Source: Allobosea sp. (GTDB lineage Bacteria; Pseudomonadota; Alphaproteobacteria; Rhizobiales; Beijerinckiaceae). From it: 43,387 nt of DNA. Under the pieces are notes generated by a model that worked only from the letters and a program-made list of their open reading frames with translations, was not told where the DNA came from and made no database searches. This document shows positions 1-8,027 of this stretch, in pieces. The translations under genes were made by a program, and so were the position numbers. Every line of letters begins with the position of its first letter. The first letter of the stretch is position 1. The stretch spans positions 1-43,387 of the forward strand of contig NZ_JAUXYO010000297.1 of NCBI RefSeq assembly GCF_030694325.1, read 5' to 3'.

Positions 1-230
1 AGCCGCGCCATCGCGCCGAGCGGGGCCGCGCAGGTGAGGTTCAGATGCAGGCCGAGATCGGCTTGGTCGGCGAGCGCCCTGAATGCCCCGGCGAAGGTCC
101 GCCAGTGCGGACGGTTGGTCATCGCCCCCGCCGCCGAGAGCTTGCCGGCTTCGAGCAGCGCCAGGATCGAGCGGCTGACCCCGTCGGTCAGCGCGAAATC
201 GTCGGCGCATAAAACAAATCCGCTCGCCAT
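1..230 (-). CDS. ChbG/HpnK (YdjC-like) family deacetylase, N-terminal part only
   Basis: The minus strand is open from an ATG at 228-230 to the window edge, so about 76 residues are visible and the C-terminus is missing. The protein begins MASGFVLCADDFALTDGVS and later reads DLGLHLNLT. The ADDF motif near the N-terminus and the GLHLNLT motif further on are typical of the metal-dependent YdjC/ChbG/HpnK carbohydrate deacetylases, in which the Asp and His residues bind the metal. Members remove acetyl groups from chito-oligosaccharides or from hopanoid-linked N-acetylglucosamine; the substrate here cannot be told. It diverges from the glycosyltransferase at 378, so the two may act on the same lipid-linked sugar, which is inference from neighbourhood only. 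Confidence 0.85.
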   Translation of the reverse strand, partial: MASGFVLCADDFALTDGVSRSILALLEAGKLSAAGAMTNRPHWRTFAGAFRALADQADLGLHLNLTCAAPLGAMAR

Positions 231-377
231 GCCGGTTTGTTGTCCTCTGTTCAGGCGCCTTGCGCTAAGAGCGCCCGCAAGCTTTACGGTTCCGCACAGG
301 CCCCGTCATCCCGGCACCGCCCGGCCTCGACGGGATCGCGCCGGCGAAGCCGCCGAGAGGTCAACCGCGTGTCCGAG

Positions 378-1403
378 ATGCAGCCCCCTTCCGCTTCGCC
401 CGCACCGCCCGGCCAATCCAGCCGGCCGGAGCTCTCGATCGTCGTTCCCGTCCACAACGAAGCCGACAATCTGCCGCTGCTGTTCGAGCGGCTGAAACAG
501 GTGCTCGACGGCGCGGTGACCTCCTGGGAGCTGGTCTGCGTCGATGACGGCAGCCGGGACGGCACGCTTGCGGTGCTGCGCCTGCTGGCGAGCCAGGACC
601 GGCGCGTCAGCGCGGTCTCGTTCAGCCGCAATTTCGGCAAGGAGATCGCCATCGCGGCAGGGCTCGACCACGCCTCGGGCAATGCCGTGGTGATCATGGA
701 CGCCGACCTCCAGCATCCGCCCGAGACGATCCTGGTCTTCCTGGAAAAGTGGCGCGAGGGCTATCTGAACGTCTATGGCCAGCGCTCGGACCGCGACGGC
801 GAAACCCGGCTGAAGCGCAATTTCGCCAAGGTCTTCTACCGCCTCTTCGCCCGCTTCGGCGAGACCGAACTGCCTGAGGGCGCCGGCGATTTCCGCCTGC
901 TCGACCGCAAGGTGGTCGATGCGCTGCGAGCCCTGCCCGAGCGGGCGCGTTTCTCGAAGGGGCTCTATGCCTGGGTCGGTTTCCGTTCGACGGGCGTGAC
1001 CTTCGACGTCGCCGAGCGCGAGCACGGCGTCTCGAAGTTCCGCTACCGCAAGCTGTTCTCCTTCGCCTTCGACGGGTTGTCCTCGTTTTCGACCGTGCCG
1101 CTCAAGATCGCGACCTGGGCCGGCGTCGTCATCGCGGTGATGGCGGCGATGACGGCGCTGTTCTTCGTGCTGCGCACCCTGTTCTTCGGCACCGACCTGC
1201 CCGGCTTCCCCTCGCTGATCGTCTCGATCATGTTCTTCTCGGGCATCCAGCTCGTCTCGCTGGGGATGATCGGCGAATATGTCGGGCGCATCTTCGCGGA
1301 GGTGAAGCGCCGGCCGCTCTACCTGATCGGCGAACGGGTCGGCTTCGATGCCCGCACCGTCGACCATCCCCGCGGCGACGCGCTGCCGCCGCTGATCCGG
1401 TAG
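378..1403 (+). CDS. Family 2 glycosyltransferase, GtrB/ArnC/DPM1-like, membrane-anchored
   Basis: The 341-residue protein has a GT-A fold start (LSIVVPVHNEADNLP, about 19-33), the VDDGSRDGT nucleotide-sugar motif (55-63) and MDADLQHPPE (108-117) carrying the metal-binding DxD. Two C-terminal hydrophobic segments (about 246-270 and 279-303) end in GEYVGRIFAEVKRRP, a signature of bacterial GtrB/ArnC-type enzymes that attach a sugar to undecaprenyl phosphate. I chose ATG 378; an in-frame GTG at 369 is also possible. The frame continues upstream to 237, but that extension is Arg/Pro/Ser-rich and looks non-coding. It probably makes a polyprenyl-phosphate sugar donor for envelope glycolipid modification; the sugar is unknown. 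It diverges from a deacetylase gene. Confidence 0.9.
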   Translation: MQPPSASPAPPGQSSRPELSIVVPVHNEADNLPLLFERLKQVLDGAVTSWELVCVDDGSRDGTLAVLRLLASQDRRVSAVSFSRNFGKEIAIAAGLDHASGNAVVIMDADLQHPPETILVFLEKWREGYLNVYGQRSDRDGETRLKRNFAKVFYRLFARFGETELPEGAGDFRLLDRKVVDALRALPERARFSKGLYAWVGFRSTGVTFDVAEREHGVSKFRYRKLFSFAFDGLSSFSTVPLKIATWAGVVIAVMAAMTALFFVLRTLFFGTDLPGFPSLIVSIMFFSGIQLVSLGMIGEYVGRIFAEVKRRPLYLIGERVGFDARTVDHPRGDALPPLIR

Positions 1404-1468
1404 ACGCTGGCGCTGCGATCTGGGATGTAGGCGACATCGTTGATTGCCGGTCCCTGCCGACACCCACC

Positions 1469-1581
1469 GTCATCCCGGACGAGCGGCAAAGCCGCGCTGA
1501 TCCGGGATCCATTCCGGAACTCTGATCGCAAAGGTTCCGGAATGGATCCCGGGTCTCCGCTTCGCTCCGCCCGGGATGACC
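1469..1581. repeat. Palindromic intergenic repeat, copy 1 (GATCC-core family)
   Basis: The element is bounded by GTCATCCCGG (1469-1478) and its reverse complement CCGGGATGAC (1572-1581). Inside is a perfect 19-base inverted repeat, 1502-1520 against 1534-1552, around a GGATCC core. Copies with the same core and ends occur at 3179-3283 and 10125-10220, and a variant at 17693-17770. It lies between the glycosyltransferase gene and murJ and would form a long hairpin in RNA. No coding capacity is seen. Confidence 0.9.
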
Positions 1582-1615
1582 GCGCGGTGGTTGTGAGAAA
1601 AGTCGTCACGCGCTG

Positions 1616-3142
1616 ATGCTTCGCAAAATCCTCTCCGTCGGCGGCTTCACCCTGCTCTCGCGGCTTTCTGGCTTCGTGCGCGACATCGTGCTGGCGGCCG
1701 TGCTCGGCGCGGGCGCGCTGATGGACGCGTTTTCGGTGGCGCTGCGGCTGCCCAATCATTTCCGGGCGATCTTCGGCGAGGGGGCGGTCAACCAGGCCTA
1801 TATCCCGGCCTATGCGCGCATTCGCCAGCAGGGTGGCGAGGCGGCCGCAGCGCTGTTCTCCAACCGCGTCTTCAGCCTCAACCTGATCGTCCAGCTCGTT
1901 CTGGTGGCGATCGCGCTGCCCTTCATGCCCGAGATCGTGCGGCTGCTGGCGCCGGGCTTTGCGAATGATCCGCTGCGTTTCGATCTCGCGGTTTCGCTGA
2001 CGCGGATCACCTTCCCCTATCTGCTCTTCATCACGCTGGTGACGCTGCTCTCGGCCAATCTGAATGCGGTCGATCGCTATGCGGCTGCCGCCGCTGCCCC
2101 AATCCTGATGAATCTCTGCCTGGTCGCGGCGCTGATGGTCGCTTTCCTGTTTCCGAACGCCGCCTATGCGGCCGCCTGGGGCATGGCGGCGGCCGGCGTG
2201 CTGGAATGGCTCTTGCTCGCCTTCGCCGCGCGGCGCGCCGGCGTCGCCGCCGCCCTGACCCGGCCGCGGCTGGACGCCGATGTGAAGAGCTTCCTCAAGG
2301 CGTTCGGGCCGGCCGTCATCGGCTCGGGCGGGGTCCAGATCGCGCTCTTCGCCGACACGATCATCGCCTCGCTTTTGCCGGCGGGGGCCTATGCGGCACT
2401 GTACTACGCCGAGCGGCTCTACCAGCTCCCGATCGGCGTGATCGCGATCGGCGTCGGCACGGTGCTTTTGCCGACCATGAGCCGCCTACTCGCGGCCGGC
2501 GACGAGGCGGCCTCCGACCGGGCGCAGAACCGGGCGATCGCGCTGACGGTCGTCGCGGCCGCGCCCTTCGCAGCGGCCTTTCTCGCCATCCCCGAACTGG
2601 TCGTCTCGGCGCTGTTCGAGCGCGGGCGCTTCGACGCAGCCGCGAGCCAGGCGGCGGGCGCGGTGCTGCTGGCCTATGCGGTGGGGCTGCCGGCGATCGT
2701 GCTGATCCGCACCCAGGTCTCGACCTTCCAGGCCCGCGGCGACACCACGACGCCGATGTTCGTCTCGCTCGCCGCCATCGGCGCCAATGTCGCGCTGAAG
2801 CTCTTGTTGTGGCGCGATTTCGGCGCGGCCGGGCTGGCGCTGGCGACGGCGGCCGGCGCCTGGATCAATGTCGCGACCCTGTTCGTCCTCGGCATCCGTC
2901 GCGGCTGGGCGAAGCCGGACCGGAGGCTCGCGGTGCTGATCGCGGTCACGCTGGCAGCGGCGCTCGTCGCCGGCCTCGCCGCGCGTTTGGCGGCGCCTGC
3001 CCTGCTCGCGGCGATGGCCGGCTTCCCGCACGAACCCCGGCTCGTCGCGGTGGCGGCCTTGAGCCTGCTCGCGGCGCTGCTCTACGCGGCGGTGCTCGCG
3101 GTCGGGCTCAAGGTCTCGGGGACGGTCCGGCTGCTGCGGTAG
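1616..3142 (+). CDS. murJ: Lipid II flippase MurJ (MviN)
   Basis: The 508-residue polytopic membrane protein begins MLRKILSVGGFTLLSRLSG and continues with FVRDIVLAAVLGAG and NHFRAIFGEGAVNQAYIPAY. These are the family-defining N-terminal motifs of the MOP-superfamily flippase that moves undecaprenyl-PP-linked peptidoglycan precursor across the inner membrane. About 14 hydrophobic segments span the chain, and the length is usual (500-530). The conserved Arg residues near the N-terminus (R18, R24) are present. The ATG at 1616 is the family-typical start, although no strong Shine-Dalgarno precedes it. A palindromic repeat lies on each side of the gene; the downstream one probably serves as terminator towards the convergent nitronate monooxygenase. 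Confidence 0.96.
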   Translation: MLRKILSVGGFTLLSRLSGFVRDIVLAAVLGAGALMDAFSVALRLPNHFRAIFGEGAVNQAYIPAYARIRQQGGEAAAALFSNRVFSLNLIVQLVLVAIALPFMPEIVRLLAPGFANDPLRFDLAVSLTRITFPYLLFITLVTLLSANLNAVDRYAAAAAAPILMNLCLVAALMVAFLFPNAAYAAAWGMAAAGVLEWLLLAFAARRAGVAAALTRPRLDADVKSFLKAFGPAVIGSGGVQIALFADTIIASLLPAGAYAALYYAERLYQLPIGVIAIGVGTVLLPTMSRLLAAGDEAASDRAQNRAIALTVVAAAPFAAAFLAIPELVVSALFERGRFDAAASQAAGAVLLAYAVGLPAIVLIRTQVSTFQARGDTTTPMFVSLAAIGANVALKLLLWRDFGAAGLALATAAGAWINVATLFVLGIRRGWAKPDRRLAVLIAVTLAAALVAGLAARLAAPALLAAMAGFPHEPRLVAVAALSLLAALLYAAVLAVGLKVSGTVRLLR

Positions 3143-3178
3143 GGCTCAGGTCACGATGACTTCGCTCGAAAACACGGC

Positions 3179-3283
3179 GTCATCCTGGACAAGCCGCGAA
3201 GCGGCGCAGCTCCGGGATCCATCATAGGGCACCGACGAGCCCTATGATGGATCCCGGGTCGACCTGCGGTCGCCCAGGATGAC
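3179..3283. repeat. Palindromic intergenic repeat, copy 2; likely bidirectional terminator
   Basis: Ends are GTCATCCTGG (3179-3188) and CCAGGATGAC (3274-3283). A perfect 19-base inverted repeat pairs 3212-3230 with 3239-3257 around an 8-base loop, again with the CCGGGATCCATC core. It fills most of the gap between murJ (plus) and the convergent nitronate monooxygenase gene (minus), so it could stop transcription from both sides. Compared with copy 1 the ends carry compensating changes that keep the pairing (CCCGG/CCGGG becomes CCTGG/CCAGG). Confidence 0.9.
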
Positions 3284-3309
3284 GGTTGTGTTTCCGAGTG
3301 AAGTAATCA

Positions 3310-4290
3310 TCAACCCAGCAGGCCCCGCGCCCGCTCGCCCAGCAGCACCGCCGCCTCGTCGACCATGCGCGTGACGATGTCGCCGGCCGAGGGCACATCG
3401 GCGACCAGCCCGACCGCCTCGCCGACGATGACCGCGGCGTTGTCGGGATCGCCGGCCGCGAAGGCCTCCCGATAGGCCGGCGCCTCCTGCTCAATCGCCG
3501 CCTTCAGCGCTTCGTCGCGGCCGGCCCAGCGGGCGGTGAAGGCATTGGCGGCGACGCGGATGTCGAAGGGTTTCGGCCAGTCGAGCCTTCGGGCGATGTC
3601 GGGCAGCGAGGTGCGCAGCGTGCCGTCGCCGGTGGCAGCCAGCGCGGCCTCCTGCTGCCGTTCATGGACCAGCGCCTCGCGGCTCGCCCAGAAGCGGGTG
3701 CCGACCAGCACGCCGTCGGCGCCCAACATTAGCGAGGCCGCGAGACCGCGCCCGTCGGCGATGCCGCCCGCCGCGAGCAGCAGCGTGTCGGGGCTCTCGC
3801 GCGCCAGCAGATCGGCAACCTCCGGCACGAAGGGAAAGGTCGCGCGGCGGTGGCCATGGCCGCCGGCCTCGCCGCCCTGCGCGACGATGATCGCCGCGCC
3901 CGCATCGAGCGCCTGGCGGACATGGTCGAGCGACTGGCACTGGCAGATCAGCGGGATCTGCGCTGCCGCGATCTCCGCCGCAAACGACGTGGGATCGCCG
4001 AAGGAGAGCATCAGCGCCGCGGGGCGATGCGCCAGCGCGGCCGTCAGCAGGTGCGGCTGCTTGGCCAGCGACCAGGTGATGAAGCCGCAGCCGGTGCGGG
4101 TGTTGCCGGCCTGGGCGAACTCACGCTCGAGCCAGTCGCCGTCGCCATAGCCGCCGCCGATCAGGCCTAAGCCTCCGGCGCGGGTGACGGCGGCGGCGAG
4201 CGCGCCGCCCGCCGCCAGCGCCATCGGCGCCGAGAGCAACGGGTGCTCGATGCCGAGCCGCCGCGTCAGCCTGGTGACGAGGCGCGCCAT
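3310..4290 (-). CDS. Nitronate monooxygenase / 2-nitropropane dioxygenase-like FMN enzyme
   Basis: The 326-residue TIM-barrel protein begins with a typical NMO start: RLGIEHPLLSAPMALAAGG near residues 11-29, then a Gly-rich GLGLIGGGYGDG. A QGGEAGGHGHRR segment near the middle supplies the FMN/substrate loop with the active-site His, and LLAAGGIADGRGLAASLMLG followed by GADGVLVGTRF binds the FMN phosphate. These enzymes oxidise alkyl nitronates (for example propionate 3-nitronate); many members are generic FMN oxidoreductases, so the substrate is not fixed. The gene starts 5 bases after the aminotransferase stop codon, which indicates co-transcription with it. Downstream it ends close to the palindromic repeat shared with murJ. 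Confidence 0.88.
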   Translation of the reverse strand: MARLVTRLTRRLGIEHPLLSAPMALAAGGALAAAVTRAGGLGLIGGGYGDGDWLEREFAQAGNTRTGCGFITWSLAKQPHLLTAALAHRPAALMLSFGDPTSFAAEIAAAQIPLICQCQSLDHVRQALDAGAAIIVAQGGEAGGHGHRRATFPFVPEVADLLARESPDTLLLAAGGIADGRGLAASLMLGADGVLVGTRFWASREALVHERQQEAALAATGDGTLRTSLPDIARRLDWPKPFDIRVAANAFTARWAGRDEALKAAIEQEAPAYREAFAAGDPDNAAVIVGEAVGLVADVPSAGDIVTRMVDEAAVLLGERARGLLG

Positions 4291-4295
4291 GGTCT

Positions 4296-5162
4296 TCAGG
4301 CCTTCGCGCTGTTGGCGAAGTCCATGTAGAGCTCGCGGGCCTTGCGATAGAGCGGGCCGGGCTGGAGCTGGCGGTCGTCGATGCGGCCGACCGGCACGAC
4401 CTTCGAGTAGTTGCCCGAGGAGAAGATCTCGTCGGCTTGCTCGAAATCGCTGTAGCGCAGGCTGGTCTCCTCGACGGTGACGCCGTCCTGCCGCAGCAGG
4501 CCGATGACGCGCTGGCGGGTGATGCCGTTCAGGAAGGTGCCGTTGGGAACCGGCGTCTTCACCACGCCGTCCTTGGCGAGGAAGATGTTGGAGGTCGCGG
4601 TCTCCGCGACATTGCCGAGCATGTCGAGCACCAGCGCGTTGTCGAAGCCGGCGGCCTTGGCGGCGCGCAGGGTGCGGGCATTGTTGGGGTAGAGGCAGCC
4701 GGCCTTGGCGTCGGTCGGGGCGGTCTCGACCGTCGGGCGGCGGAAGACACCCTGTGTGACCGAAAGCCCGTTGGGCGGCAGGCCCATCGGCGCCTCGAAG
4801 AGGCAGAGGCAGAAGCGGGTCGAGTCCTCGTCGGGGATGATGGTGGAGATGCCGTCGGCCTCGGCCCAGTACATCGGCTTGATGTAGAGGGCGACGTCGC
4901 CCTTGAACTTCTTGATGCCCTCATGCGCCTTGGCGATGATCGTCTCGGCGGTTTCCGTCGGCTTCAGGCCGAGCGCGGTCGCGGAGCGGTTCACGCGGGC
5001 CGCGTGGAGCGCGAGATCGGGCGCCAGGCCGTCGAACCAGCGGGCGCCGTCGAAGACCGAGGAGCCCTGCCAGGTCGCATGGCTGCGCGGCCCCATGATC
5101 GGCGGGTTGCCCTCGTGCCACTCTCCCTCGAACCAGGTCCAAGTCTGCGAATACCAGGCCAT
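4296..5162 (-). CDS. Branched-chain amino acid aminotransferase-like PLP enzyme (class IV)
   Basis: The 288-residue protein belongs to fold-type IV PLP transaminases. It shows SVFDGARWFDG near the N-terminus, the Schiff-base lysine in DAKAGCLYPNN (about K153) and the cofactor-binding GNVAETATSNIF (E about 187), then NGITRQRVIGLL and ADEIFSSGN. It most likely interconverts Leu/Ile/Val and their 2-oxo acids; D-amino acid aminotransferase or aminodeoxychorismate lyase activity is less likely given the overall pattern. I chose ATG 5162 because AGGAG lies 6 bases upstream; the in-frame ATG at 5180 has no ribosome-binding site. It lies between azlCD (upstream, same strand) and a nitronate monooxygenase, which fits branched-chain amino acid homeostasis. 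Confidence 0.88.
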   Translation of the reverse strand: MAWYSQTWTWFEGEWHEGNPPIMGPRSHATWQGSSVFDGARWFDGLAPDLALHAARVNRSATALGLKPTETAETIIAKAHEGIKKFKGDVALYIKPMYWAEADGISTIIPDEDSTRFCLCLFEAPMGLPPNGLSVTQGVFRRPTVETAPTDAKAGCLYPNNARTLRAAKAAGFDNALVLDMLGNVAETATSNIFLAKDGVVKTPVPNGTFLNGITRQRVIGLLRQDGVTVEETSLRYSDFEQADEIFSSGNYSKVVPVGRIDDRQLQPGPLYRKARELYMDFANSAKA

Positions 5163-5287
5163 CAGGCGCTCCTGCTGCATCGGTCGATGTCGCGCGCACC
5201 GTCTGCCGCGCGGTGTCCGGCGTCAACACGCAGCCCCGCACATCCCGATGACGGGATGTGATGGAAGCGATCGGTCGCGGTGATGGA

Positions 5288-5620
5288 TCAAAACCCCAGC
5301 GCGCGCAGGGCGGCGATGACGCTCATACCCACGACCAGTGCGAGCAGTTCGTTGCGACGCAGGATCATGCTGCCCATCGCAGCGAGCAACGCGATGCCGG
5401 CCGCCAGGCCGAGCCGCTCGATCAGCGGCAGGACGGTGGCGGCGATGATCGAGCCCGGCAGGGCCGCCAGCCCGCGGCGGACATGTGGCGTCAGCGGGAT
5501 GAAACCCATCAGCACCACGCCCGCGATGCGGCAGAGATAGGTCGCGACCGCCATGGCGAGGATCGCGATGACGGCGCCCCAGGCGCCAAGATTCGCCGAG
5601 CCCGGATCAGGCAGCGTCAT
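5288..5620 (-). CDS. azlD: AzlD-family branched-chain amino acid exporter small subunit
   Basis: The 110-residue membrane protein has four hydrophobic segments, with the AzlD-like motifs ATYLCRIAG and RRGLAALPGSIIAATVLP. AzlD is the small partner of AzlC (equivalent to YgaH with YgaZ in E. coli) in an inner-membrane exporter of valine and related branched-chain amino acids. The start codon overlaps the end of azlC by 14 bases (5607-5620), so the two are translationally coupled and probably form one complex. The aminotransferase gene follows 125 bases downstream on the same strand. Confidence 0.9.
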   Translation of the reverse strand: MTLPDPGSANLGAWGAVIAILAMAVATYLCRIAGVVLMGFIPLTPHVRRGLAALPGSIIAATVLPLIERLGLAAGIALLAAMGSMILRRNELLALVVGMSVIAALRALGF

Positions 5621-6332
5621 CGCTGAACGCTCCCACGATCGCCCCGGTCAGGGAGCCGACGATGATGAAGGCGTAGCCTTCGACCAGCTTGGCCGTCAGC
5701 AGCGCGGCGAGGCCCGCGGCGACCCAGGGCACGGCGGCGCGGCGGCCGCGCCAGAGCGGCACGATCATCGCGGCGAAGAAGATCGGCATGACGAGGTCGA
5801 TGCCGAAGGCGCGCGGATCGGAGACCAGCGCGCCGAGCCAGTAGCCCAGCCCTGTGAGCAGGACCCAGACCACCCAGAGCAGCAGCCCTGCACCGATCAG
5901 GACGCCGAGATCGCGCCCGCCCTCGGCCCGGTAGCGCGTGCCGATGACCCAGTTGGCGTCGGTGAAGAAGAACAAATGGAGCGCGTTCAACGCCTTCGGA
6001 TAGGACGCGAACCAGGGCTGCAGCGACGCACCCTGCAGGATCATCCGAGAATTGACGGTGGCGGTGACGACGGCGAGGCCGGCGATGGCGCCCCAGCTCC
6101 ATTCCGGCCGCCAAAGCTCCATCGCGACGAGCTGCGAAATGCCGCCATAGACCAATGCGCTCATCAGCAGCGTCTCGACGAGGCTCAAGCCCTTGGCCGA
6201 GGCCGCCGCCCCGAAGGCGACGGCGAAGACGACGACGCCCGGCACCAGCACCATGACCCTGCGCATGCCCAGGCGAATCCCGGCCGCGCTCACCTGTGCC
6301 GCAGTTCGCTCCATCGACGGCTTCTCTCCCAT
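5607..6332 (-). CDS. azlC: AzlC-family branched-chain amino acid exporter large subunit
   Basis: This is a 241-residue polytopic protein with the AzlC hallmarks: GVVVFAVAFGAAASAKGLS, the VYGGISQLVAMELW segment, NSRMILQGASLQPWF and FFFTDANWVIG. AzlC proteins are usually 230-250 residues, matching this start (MGEKPSMERTAAQ) or the internal ATG at 6314. An extension in the same frame to 6455 is Arg-rich and unlikely to be translated. It exports branched-chain amino acids with AzlD, encoded immediately downstream with a 14-base overlap. It is transcribed divergently from the phosphopantetheinyl transferase gene across about 110 bases that must hold both promoters. Confidence 0.92.
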   Translation of the reverse strand: MGEKPSMERTAAQVSAAGIRLGMRRVMVLVPGVVVFAVAFGAAASAKGLSLVETLLMSALVYGGISQLVAMELWRPEWSWGAIAGLAVVTATVNSRMILQGASLQPWFASYPKALNALHLFFFTDANWVIGTRYRAEGGRDLGVLIGAGLLLWVVWVLLTGLGYWLGALVSDPRAFGIDLVMPIFFAAMIVPLWRGRRAAVPWVAAGLAALLTAKLVEGYAFIIVGSLTGAIVGAFSDDAA

Positions 6333-6444
6333 GGTGCGTGGCCGTCTTTGGCCGCCCTTGCGCCGCCCGGGGCGAGCGGGAGGCGTGGTGTCCTTCCAAA
6401 GCCGAACCGCGCCGCAGGTCAACGCTGTCAGACGGGCGGGGCGC

Positions 6445-7110
6445 ATGAGCCGCACACAGGGCGCGATGGCGGGTGCCGGCGCCCTGCCCTATCCTGCCGC
6501 GATGATCTGGCTCCGCAATGCCGACGACATCGCCGAAAGCCTTCCCGCCATCTGGCTGGTGGCGACGCCGGAGCGGCCCGCGACGCTGCCCGAGCGCTCG
6601 GCGCTGCGTCGGGGGGTGGCGGCCGGCATTCTGGCGCGGCAGCTCGGCCTGCCACTGGCGGCGATCGCGATCGGCCATGAGGCGGGCGGGCGCCCTCTGG
6701 TCGCGCAGCCCTCCGGCAACGGGCTGCATCTGTCGCTCGCGACACGGGCCGGGATGGTCGCGGTGGCGCTCGCCCGCCGGCCGGTCGGCGTCGACGTCGA
6801 AGCCGTGGACGAAACCGCCGCCCCGCCGATGGGTGTCCTGCATCCGGAGGAATCGGCCTGGCTTCTCGCTCAGCCGCGGGCGAGCCGCGCTTTGGCCTTC
6901 GCGCGGCTGTGGAGCGCCAAGGAGGCCTATGTGAAGGCGCTGGGGACGGGCTTCGCGCGCGCTCCCGAGAGCTTCGCCGTCTCGCTCTCGGCGGAGGGGC
7001 GGGTCACGGTGCGGGACGGAGCGGACGCCCTGGTGGCGAGCGGTTTCAGCCGCATCATCGAAAACGGCGGCCAGGAGATCCCGGCCGCCGCGATCGTCGT
7101 CATCGGGTGA
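6445..7110 (+). CDS. 4'-phosphopantetheinyl transferase (Sfp/AcpT type)
   Basis: The protein of about 221 residues carries the two Sfp-family signatures: GVDVEAVDE (115-123), with the Mg-binding Asp117 and Glu119, and WSAKEAYVKALGTGF (156 on), the WxxKEA motif. It transfers 4'-phosphopantetheine from CoA to a carrier-protein serine, activating acyl or peptidyl carrier proteins. Start is uncertain: ATG 6445, 6466 and 6502 are in frame, and none has a strong Shine-Dalgarno. No polyketide or peptide synthetase lies in the window, so the carrier partner is elsewhere. The gene converges on the TerC-family gene with only 13 bases between them. Confidence 0.9.
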   Translation: MSRTQGAMAGAGALPYPAAMIWLRNADDIAESLPAIWLVATPERPATLPERSALRRGVAAGILARQLGLPLAAIAIGHEAGGRPLVAQPSGNGLHLSLATRAGMVAVALARRPVGVDVEAVDETAAPPMGVLHPEESAWLLAQPRASRALAFARLWSAKEAYVKALGTGFARAPESFAVSLSAEGRVTVRDGADALVASGFSRIIENGGQEIPAAAIVVIG

Positions 7111-7123
7111 GGCGAAAGGGCGC

Positions 7124-7870
7124 TCAGCCCTCGGCCGCGCGGTTACCGCGCCGCTGCTTCAGCCCATAGGCGATGGCGCAGACGAGTGCGGCGCCCATCA
7201 CCGAGGTGACGTAATGCGGCATATTGGCAGGGCCGATCCCGAGCGCGCTGACCTCCGGCGGCACGGGCTTCACCCAGGTCGGCATGTTGACCTGAAGCCA
7301 TTGCAGCACAGCGATGTCGCCGAGGATCATTTCGGCCGCGATCCAGCCCAGCAGGGCCGCGCCGATCCAGATCAGGATCGGGTAGCGGGTGATGATCGCG
7401 GTCAGGAACTGCGCGCCCATGATGATCAGCGGGATCGAGAGCAGCAGGCCGAAGATGAACAGCTCGGGGTGTCCGCGCGAGGCGGCGGCGATGGCGATGA
7501 CGTTGTCGAGGCTCATCACGGCATCAGCGATGGCGATGGTGCGCACCGCCTGCCAGAGCGTGGTGCCGCCGTCGATCTCGGCATGGCTTTCGTCCTCGCC
7601 GAGCGCGAGCTTCACCGCGATCCAGAACAGCAGGATGCCGCCGACAATCTTCAGATAGGGCACCAGCAGCAGGTAGGTGACGACCAGCGCGAAGATGATG
7701 CGCAGGCCGATCGCCGCGGACGCGCCGAGCCAGATGCCGACCTTGCGCTGCTTCTCGGGGAGAGAGCGGCAGGCGAGCGCGATCACGACCGCGTTGTCGC
7801 CCGACAACAGCAGGTCGATCCAGATGATCTGGAGCAGCGAGACCCAGAATTGGGAGGATGAAAAATCCAT
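7124..7870 (-). CDS. TerC/YjbE-family integral membrane protein (probable metal exporter)
   Basis: The 248-residue protein has about seven hydrophobic helices and the duplicated TerC motif: LLSGDNAVVIALA (Asp25) and AVMSLDNVIAIAAA (Asp122). These acidic residues inside the membrane are conserved in the family, and many members efflux manganese or help load exported metalloenzymes. The short form with no CBS or CorC domain matches YjbE/TerC rather than YegH. A basic, polar C-terminal tail (GLKQRRGNRAAEG) ends the protein. I looked for a manganese (yybP-ykoY) riboswitch in the 157 bases upstream and saw no recognisable core. Metal specificity is inferred from the family only. Confidence 0.9.
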   Translation of the reverse strand: MDFSSSQFWVSLLQIIWIDLLLSGDNAVVIALACRSLPEKQRKVGIWLGASAAIGLRIIFALVVTYLLLVPYLKIVGGILLFWIAVKLALGEDESHAEIDGGTTLWQAVRTIAIADAVMSLDNVIAIAAASRGHPELFIFGLLLSIPLIIMGAQFLTAIITRYPILIWIGAALLGWIAAEMILGDIAVLQWLQVNMPTWVKPVPPEVSALGIGPANMPHYVTSVMGAALVCAIAYGLKQRRGNRAAEG

Positions 7871-8027
7871 TGGTCGGTCAAGTCCTCGTCGATCGGGGCA
7901 CTGCGCCCTCCTGTGACCTTACGGGCCGCTCAACGCAAGAGGCTCGATCAGGCCAAGGGAGGCAAAGCCCGGTGGCAGCGCGCCGCCTCGCCCCGAACGG
8001 GTGACGGCGCGCAGGGTTCCATGGCCG

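Noticed and set aside
4971-5180. Aminotransferase start at ATG 5180
   Set aside because: No ribosome-binding site precedes it, while ATG 5162 has AGGAG at 6 bases and matches the family start MAWYSQ.
7871-8027. Manganese (yybP-ykoY) riboswitch before the TerC-family gene
   Set aside because: The position is right for this family, but I could not find the conserved riboswitch core in the 157 bases.
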